Shown: positions 7,372 through 10,688 of the stretch, in pieces
How positions within the stretch are numbered: position 1 is the first letter of the stretch
How the letters are laid out: each line of letters begins with the position of its first letter
NCBI GenBank assembly: GCA_002317475.1
Contig: DCIS01000035.1
Location: forward strand, 1-10,688
Length of the DNA: 10,688 bases
Source: Prevotellaceae bacterium UBA1720
GTDB lineage: Bacteria; Bacteroidota; Bacteroidia; Bacteroidales; Bacteroidaceae
Reading direction: 5' to 3'
Position numbers and translations under genes: made by a program
The notes under the pieces: generated by a model
Seen by the model: only the letters and a program-made list of their open reading frames with translations
What the model was told of the DNA's origin: nothing
Database searches by the model: none

Positions 7372-7403
7372 CAAAGTTATTATTTTTGCCTTGTTCGTGC
7401 AAT
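7372..7403 (-). promoter_or_regulatory. Predicted promoter of the exported-protein gene
   Basis: On the minus strand, TAACTTTG (7379-7372) is a full match to TAnnTTTG, and ATTG (7403-7400) lies 20 bases upstream as a 3-of-4 match to the TTTG -33 box. The predicted start is near 7367, leaving a 5' UTR of about 20 bases before the ATG at 7347. It is back to back with the plus-strand promoter at 7430-7461. Confidence 0.65.
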
Positions 7404-7429
7404 TTTTTCTTGTAAATCTCCTGTTATTT

Positions 7430-7461
7430 CTTGTTAAATGACAGAAAAAGCACTAAATTTG
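7430..7461 (+). promoter_or_regulatory. Predicted promoter of the nhaD-helicase unit
   Basis: TAAATTTG at 7454-7461 is a full match to the Bacteroidetes -7 box TAnnTTTG. CTTG at 7430-7433 is a 3-of-4 match to the -33 box, with a 20-base spacer. The predicted start near 7466 leaves a short A+T-rich 5' UTR of about 27 bases before the ATG at 7493, with no room for a riboswitch. Confidence 0.65.
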
Positions 7462-7492
7462 TACTCAATATATAATAATTAGGTATAGGTTT

Positions 7493-8893
7493 ATGACCAT
7501 TGCAATCGGAATTTTGATGTTGCTGAGCTATATACTGATAGCATCAGAGCACATTACGAACATCAACAAAGCTGCTACGGCTATGTTTGCCGGTGTGGCT
7601 GGATGGGTTCTCTTTATGTGTACAGGAACAGAGTTTATCAGCACCATCCACGCCGCCGAATTCACCGAGTATCTGGATGGAGCTGCACCTGATTGGCAAC
7701 ATTCACATCAGTTTATTGCCAACAATGTGTTCCTGCGTCACAGTATGTATATCTGTTCGTTGGTGATGTATCTTCTGGCTACCATAGCCATCGTTGACGT
7801 ACTCAACGCCAATGAGTGTTTCGGTTTTTTGAAGGGTTGGATTCGTAATCGCAATAGTCAGTGGGTGTTGTGGATCAGTTGTATTATAGCCTTTCTGCTT
7901 TCTGCAAACCTGGATAACCTAACCACCACTATGCTGATGTTGCTGATACTGAAGAAAGTTGTGGCTGATGACACACAGCGCCTTTACATTGGTGCTGCTG
8001 TACTGATTGCCGCTAATTGTGGTGGATGTCTGACGGTGATTGGGGATATAACATCATTGATGGTATGGTCGAAGGGTGCTGTTACACCAGGCAATTTCAC
8101 TGGTGCTATGGTACTGCCAGCCTTGGTGGCCATGATTGTTCCAGTTGCATTGATTTCCAGAAAACTGCCATCAACAATCTCGCTTGTTCGTCCTACTGTT
8201 ATATTTCGTGGTGACGACGATCTGCTACCTCTATGGCAGCGTATAATCTTGATGGCCATTGGTATGTGTGGTCTGTGGTTTGTGCCTACTTTCAACCGTA
8301 TCACACTTCTGCCTCCCTTCCTCGGTGCCCTTTGTGTGCTGTGTCTGTTGTGGGTGTTGAATGAAATCTTCAATCGTGGACGCATGCGTTCTGAACAACC
8401 CTCAATCTTGCAGGGAGGTGACCATCGATTGCTTTATGAAAGCATTCAAGTGATTATGTTTCTCGTGGGTATGAGCCTCAGTGTCAGCGTATTGATAGAA
8501 TGTGGTGTGATGCAGGTTCTGCACAGATGGGCTGATGCACTGGTGCCCAACATCTACATTTTCAGCGTTATCATGGGTTTCTTCAGCGCTGTAATGGACA
8601 ACGTAGCTCTTGTGCTTACCGGAATTAACGTCTATGATATCGTGCCAGCTGATGTTGCTGCCACTTCGCATGACCTCTTGTTCGACGTCAATGGATCTTA
8701 CTGGCACATGATTGTCTATTGTGGCATTGTAGGTGGTCTGTTGCTTCCCATTGGTAACACAGCAGGGTATGCCTTGATGCGTAGCGAGGACATGAGCATG
8801 TGGTGGTATTTCAAACATATCACGTTGAAGGTTCTGTTAGGCTGGGCCCTTGGCCTTGGTGTCTACTTCCTGGTAATCAACTTCATCAGATAA
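7493..8893 (+). CDS. nhaD: NhaD-type Na+/H+ antiporter
   Basis: This is a 466-residue polytopic inner-membrane protein of the ion transporter superfamily (ArsB/NhaD/CitM group), predicted to export Na+ (or Li+) in exchange for protons. About 12-13 hydrophobic segments are visible, for example at 2-17, 26-43, 82-104, 124-138, 167-190, 204-221, 315-336, 354-378, 405-427 and 446-464. The family-like elements are SANLDNLTTTMLML (137-150), NCGGCLTVIGDITSLMVW (175-192), SAVMDNVALVLTG (365-377) and LLPIGNTAGYALM (417-429). These are the two Asp-Asn pairs and the two Gly-rich re-entrant-like segments expected in inverted repeats. The second pair reads MDNVALV where NhaD often has VDNVPLV. It has its own promoter and is followed 15 bp later by a helicase gene. 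Another anion or ion transporter of this superfamily is the main alternative. Confidence 0.85.
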   Translation: MTIAIGILMLLSYILIASEHITNINKAATAMFAGVAGWVLFMCTGTEFISTIHAAEFTEYLDGAAPDWQHSHQFIANNVFLRHSMYICSLVMYLLATIAIVDVLNANECFGFLKGWIRNRNSQWVLWISCIIAFLLSANLDNLTTTMLMLLILKKVVADDTQRLYIGAAVLIAANCGGCLTVIGDITSLMVWSKGAVTPGNFTGAMVLPALVAMIVPVALISRKLPSTISLVRPTVIFRGDDDLLPLWQRIILMAIGMCGLWFVPTFNRITLLPPFLGALCVLCLLWVLNEIFNRGRMRSEQPSILQGGDHRLLYESIQVIMFLVGMSLSVSVLIECGVMQVLHRWADALVPNIYIFSVIMGFFSAVMDNVALVLTGINVYDIVPADVAATSHDLLFDVNGSYWHMIVYCGIVGGLLLPIGNTAGYALMRSEDMSMWWYFKHITLKVLLGWALGLGVYFLVINFIR

Positions 8894-8908
8894 GAAAGCA
8901 GGTAATTC

Positions 8909-10252
8909 ATGAATACATACGAAATACTCTCACACCTCGACATAGACACCCTGAATGGGATGCAGCAAGAGATGCACGAAGCATGTCGTAAGCATGACAA
9001 TGTGGTGCTGTTGAGCCCAACGGGTAGTGGTAAGACCTTGGCATACCTCATTCCTTTGGTTAATGATATTGACACAAAGCAGGATAGCGTTCAGGCTTTG
9101 GTGTTGGTTCCATCACGTGAGTTGGCTATGCAAACAGCCAAGGTACTGAAGGACATGAATTGTGGTGTGCGAGGTGTGGCTGTCTATGGGGGACGTCCTG
9201 CCATGGATGAACATCGCACCATCAAAGGCGTACTTCCACACGTGATTATTGGTACTCCTGGCCGTGTGCTGGATCATCTGAAGAAGGAGAATTTCAGTCC
9301 TGCACTAATCAACAGACTTGTCATCGATGAGTTTGACAAGTCTCTCGAATTAGGTTTTCAAGACGAGATGTCTGAGGTTTTAGCATTCCTAACCTCAGTA
9401 AGAAGTCGTTTATTGCTCTCTGCAACAGATTGTCCTCAGATACCTTTATTTGTTGGTACAGATAATGATGCCTATCGTCTTGATTTCCTTGACGATACAG
9501 AGCAAATTCCTGATCGTATTGAAGTACAGGTAGTACGCTCAGCAGTAAAAGACAAACTGGAATGCCTTGGTGCCTTGCTCTGTGAACGTGGACAACAATC
9601 ATCCTTGGTATTTGTGGGTTTCAGGGAAAGCGTGGATCGTGTAACAAAATATCTTTCACAGCAAGGTTTCTGTGTTTCTGCCTTTCATGGTGGCATGGAC
9701 CAACCAGACCGAGAAAGAGCCCTGTTCCGTTTTACCAGTGGTGCATGCAATGTGATGGTTTGTACGGATTTGGCTTCACGAGGACTGGACATCCCCGAAA
9801 TAGATAATGTCATCCACTATCATCTGCCAATGGATGAACAGGCTTATGTTCACCGTAATGGCCGTACAGCTCGCTGGGATGCAGTAGGTAATGCCTTTAT
9901 CATATTAGGTCCAGAGGAATACCTGCCTGAGTTCATAGAGGGAGATTTGGCAGAATATGAGATTGCTCAGCAGACAGTATCTGCGATGAAATCGGGCAAA
10001 TTTGCCGTTCCTCAACCTAAATGGGAGAGTTTCTATATAGGACGTGGCAAGAAGGACAAACTATCAAAAGGAGATATTGCCGGTTTTATGATGAAGATTG
10101 GCGGATTAGACAAGGAGGAATTAGGACGTATAGAGGTGCGTGACCACTGTGCCTATGTTTCTGTGATGCGAAGTAGGGTGCGTGAGCTTGTACTGAGAAT
10201 ACGTGGACAGAAGATTAAGGGCATGAAGACCATTATTGAACCAACCAGGTAG
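8909..10252 (+). CDS. dbpA: DEAD-box RNA helicase, DbpA-like
   Basis: The 447-residue cytoplasmic ATP-dependent RNA helicase has both RecA-like domains and a C-terminal RNA-binding domain. Motifs in order are Q motif LNGMQ (15-19), Walker A SPTGSGKT (36-43), PSRELA (68-73), TPGR (116-119), motif II DEFD (140-143), SAT (171-173), LVFVGFRES (233-241), TDLASRGLDI (286-295) and HRNGRTAR (315-322). Residues 374-445 (FYIGRGKKDKLSKGDI, then a GRIEV and AYVSV pattern, then IKGMK) match the DbpA/YxiN C-terminal domain, which binds helix 92 of 23S rRNA. A role in large-subunit ribosome assembly is therefore likely. Two core motifs deviate: DEFD for DEAD, and HRNGRTAR for HRIGRTGR. It follows nhaD by 15 bp and is probably cotranscribed. 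The symbol is given by domain homology, not by proven orthology. Confidence 0.88.
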   Translation: MNTYEILSHLDIDTLNGMQQEMHEACRKHDNVVLLSPTGSGKTLAYLIPLVNDIDTKQDSVQALVLVPSRELAMQTAKVLKDMNCGVRGVAVYGGRPAMDEHRTIKGVLPHVIIGTPGRVLDHLKKENFSPALINRLVIDEFDKSLELGFQDEMSEVLAFLTSVRSRLLLSATDCPQIPLFVGTDNDAYRLDFLDDTEQIPDRIEVQVVRSAVKDKLECLGALLCERGQQSSLVFVGFRESVDRVTKYLSQQGFCVSAFHGGMDQPDRERALFRFTSGACNVMVCTDLASRGLDIPEIDNVIHYHLPMDEQAYVHRNGRTARWDAVGNAFIILGPEEYLPEFIEGDLAEYEIAQQTVSAMKSGKFAVPQPKWESFYIGRGKKDKLSKGDIAGFMMKIGGLDKEELGRIEVRDHCAYVSVMRSRVRELVLRIRGQKIKGMKTIIEPTR

Positions 10253-10293
10253 TGAAATGATTCCATTTTCTTAAGTATAACGAAGCATTTTAC

Positions 10294-10418
10294 ACGTACA
10301 AAAAACACGTATTAACTACGTATTGTCTACGTACAGCCTACGTACAGCCTACGTATAGCCTACGTAGGTGTACGGTGTTTGTACGGTGTTTGTACGTTGT
10401 TTGTACGTAGGAAGTACG
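10294..10418 (+). repeat. Array of 12 ACG(TA) units with 11-bp period
   Basis: ACG trinucleotides, mostly within ACGTA, begin at 10294, 10307, 10318, 10329, 10340, 10351, 10362, 10372, 10383, 10394, 10405 and 10416. The intervals are 13, then 11 five times, then 10, then 11 four times. Left-half units read ACGTACAGCCT and variants; right-half units read ACGGTGTTTGT or ACGTTGTTTGT. The 10-base interval is at the perfect palindrome CCTACGTAGG (10359-10368), where the unit type switches to a form resembling the reverse complement of the left units. The array lies in the 3' region of the helicase gene, between its stop codon (10252) and a minus-strand terminator. The function is unknown. Confidence 0.9.
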
Positions 10419-10481
10419 CAATAAAAGCGAGAAACTTGTATAACATACACTTACGTCTCTGAGAGGGCAAACCAAAATGTC

Positions 10482-10519
10482 AAAAAAAGCCACTCAGCAC
10501 GTTGAGAGTGACTGAGCGG
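10482..10519 (-). terminator. Intrinsic terminator (minus strand, possibly bidirectional)
   Basis: Read on the minus strand, CCGCTCAG (10519-10512) pairs with CTGAGTGG (10497-10490), with one G-U pair. An inner CAC/GTG helix (10510-10508 with 10500-10498) extends the stem. One C and seven T follow (10489-10482). The same inverted repeat on the plus strand has an A-C mismatch but is followed by a T-rich stretch (10521-10535), so it could also end the nhaD-helicase transcript. Confidence 0.85.
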
Positions 10520-10603
10520 TCTATTTTCTTGTTTTAGTCAGTTGTTTTAGGTGCTCTTACAAGGAGCATTTGATTGGGATCAGTTAGGATTCGTATTTCT
10601 TCT
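10482..10603 (-). ncRNA. Candidate small RNA of about 120 nt
   Basis: A perfect-match Bacteroidetes promoter (10639-10609) and a strong intrinsic terminator (10519-10482) on the same strand bound a transcript of about 120 nt that contains no normal gene. Inside it are a small hairpin TGCTC/GAGCA (10568-10564 with 10556-10552) and an A-rich unpaired stretch before the terminator. A 12-codon ORF, ATG at 10569 to TAA at 10534, would encode MLLVRAPKTTD, so a short-peptide mRNA is an alternative. Downstream on the same strand there is only the repeat array and the antisense of the helicase 3' end, so it does not look like a leader for a structural gene. No known RNA family is recognised. Confidence 0.5.
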
Positions 10604-10608
10604 TTTTG

Positions 10609-10639
10609 CAAAAGTAATCTTTTTTTCTTAGAACACAAA
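10609..10639 (-). promoter_or_regulatory. Predicted promoter of the candidate small RNA
   Basis: On the minus strand, TTTG at 10639-10636, a 19-base spacer and TACTTTTG at 10616-10609 form a complete match to TTTG-N19-21-TAnnTTTG. The predicted start is near 10604-10602. The region is very A+T-rich, so a chance match is possible. Both boxes are perfect and a terminator lies about 90 bp downstream, which favours a real promoter. Confidence 0.65.
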
Positions 10640-10688
10640 ATAATTAAGCACTTTTTTTCAAAATAACCTAAAATCCGCAACTAGTTAG

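Noticed and set aside
7984..8818. Two minus-strand open frames of 133 and 138 codons inside nhaD
   Set aside because: Both are antisense to clear transmembrane codons of the antiporter, have no promoter or recognisable motif, and look like chance open frames.
10371..10410. Repeated TTTG in the right half of the array as stacked promoter -33 boxes
   Set aside because: No TAnnTTTG box lies 19-21 bases downstream on the plus strand; the array has TACGGTGTTTG with the wrong internal spacing, so TTTG is part of the repeat unit.
10294..10418. CRISPR array or plasmid-type replication iterons
   Set aside because: An 11-bp unit with 6-base variable parts is far too short for CRISPR repeats and spacers, and there is no cas or rep gene or AT-rich DnaA-box context nearby to support an origin.

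Overview
The window looks like chromosomal DNA of a Bacteroidales bacterium, probably Prevotella or a close relative. This rests on four things: moderate G+C, the trp gene order B-E-G-D-C-F-A, little sign of Shine-Dalgarno sequences, and several promoters of the Bacteroidetes type (TTTG near -33, TAnnTTTG near -7). The genus is an inference; no rRNA or other species marker is present.

Layout: (1) Positions 100-6521, minus strand, hold a complete seven-gene tryptophan operon, trpB-trpE-trpG-trpD-trpC-trpF-trpA, with two 4-base ATGA overlaps (trpE/trpG and trpF/trpA) and mostly short gaps. It encodes every step from chorismate to tryptophan. (2) Positions 6522-6756 hold its control region: a promoter, a 19-residue leader peptide with Trp-Arg-Trp, and a strong intrinsic terminator before trpB. 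The stop-codon segment of the leader ORF is exactly complementary to 7 bases of the terminator hairpin, so the parts of a ribosome-mediated attenuator can be read directly. (3) Positions 6820-7347, minus strand, encode a small exported protein of unknown function. (4) A 145-bp divergent intergenic region (7348-7492) carries one promoter on each strand. (5) Positions 7493-10252, plus strand, hold two genes 15 bp apart: an NhaD-type Na+/H+ antiporter and a DbpA-like DEAD-box RNA helicase. (6) Positions 10253-10688 have no protein gene of normal size. They hold a 12-unit array of ACG(TA) elements spaced almost exactly 11 bp apart with a palindromic centre, then a complete minus-strand transcription unit (promoter, about 120-nt RNA, intrinsic terminator) that looks like an unannotated small RNA.

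The biosynthetic and transport genes are ordinary housekeeping genes. The parts that deserve a second look are non-coding: the trp attenuator, the 11-bp phased array, and the candidate small RNA with its 11-residue internal ORF. I saw no sign of a mobile element, CRISPR array, phage gene, tRNA or rRNA. Positions 1-99, downstream of trpA, show no gene and no clear terminator.
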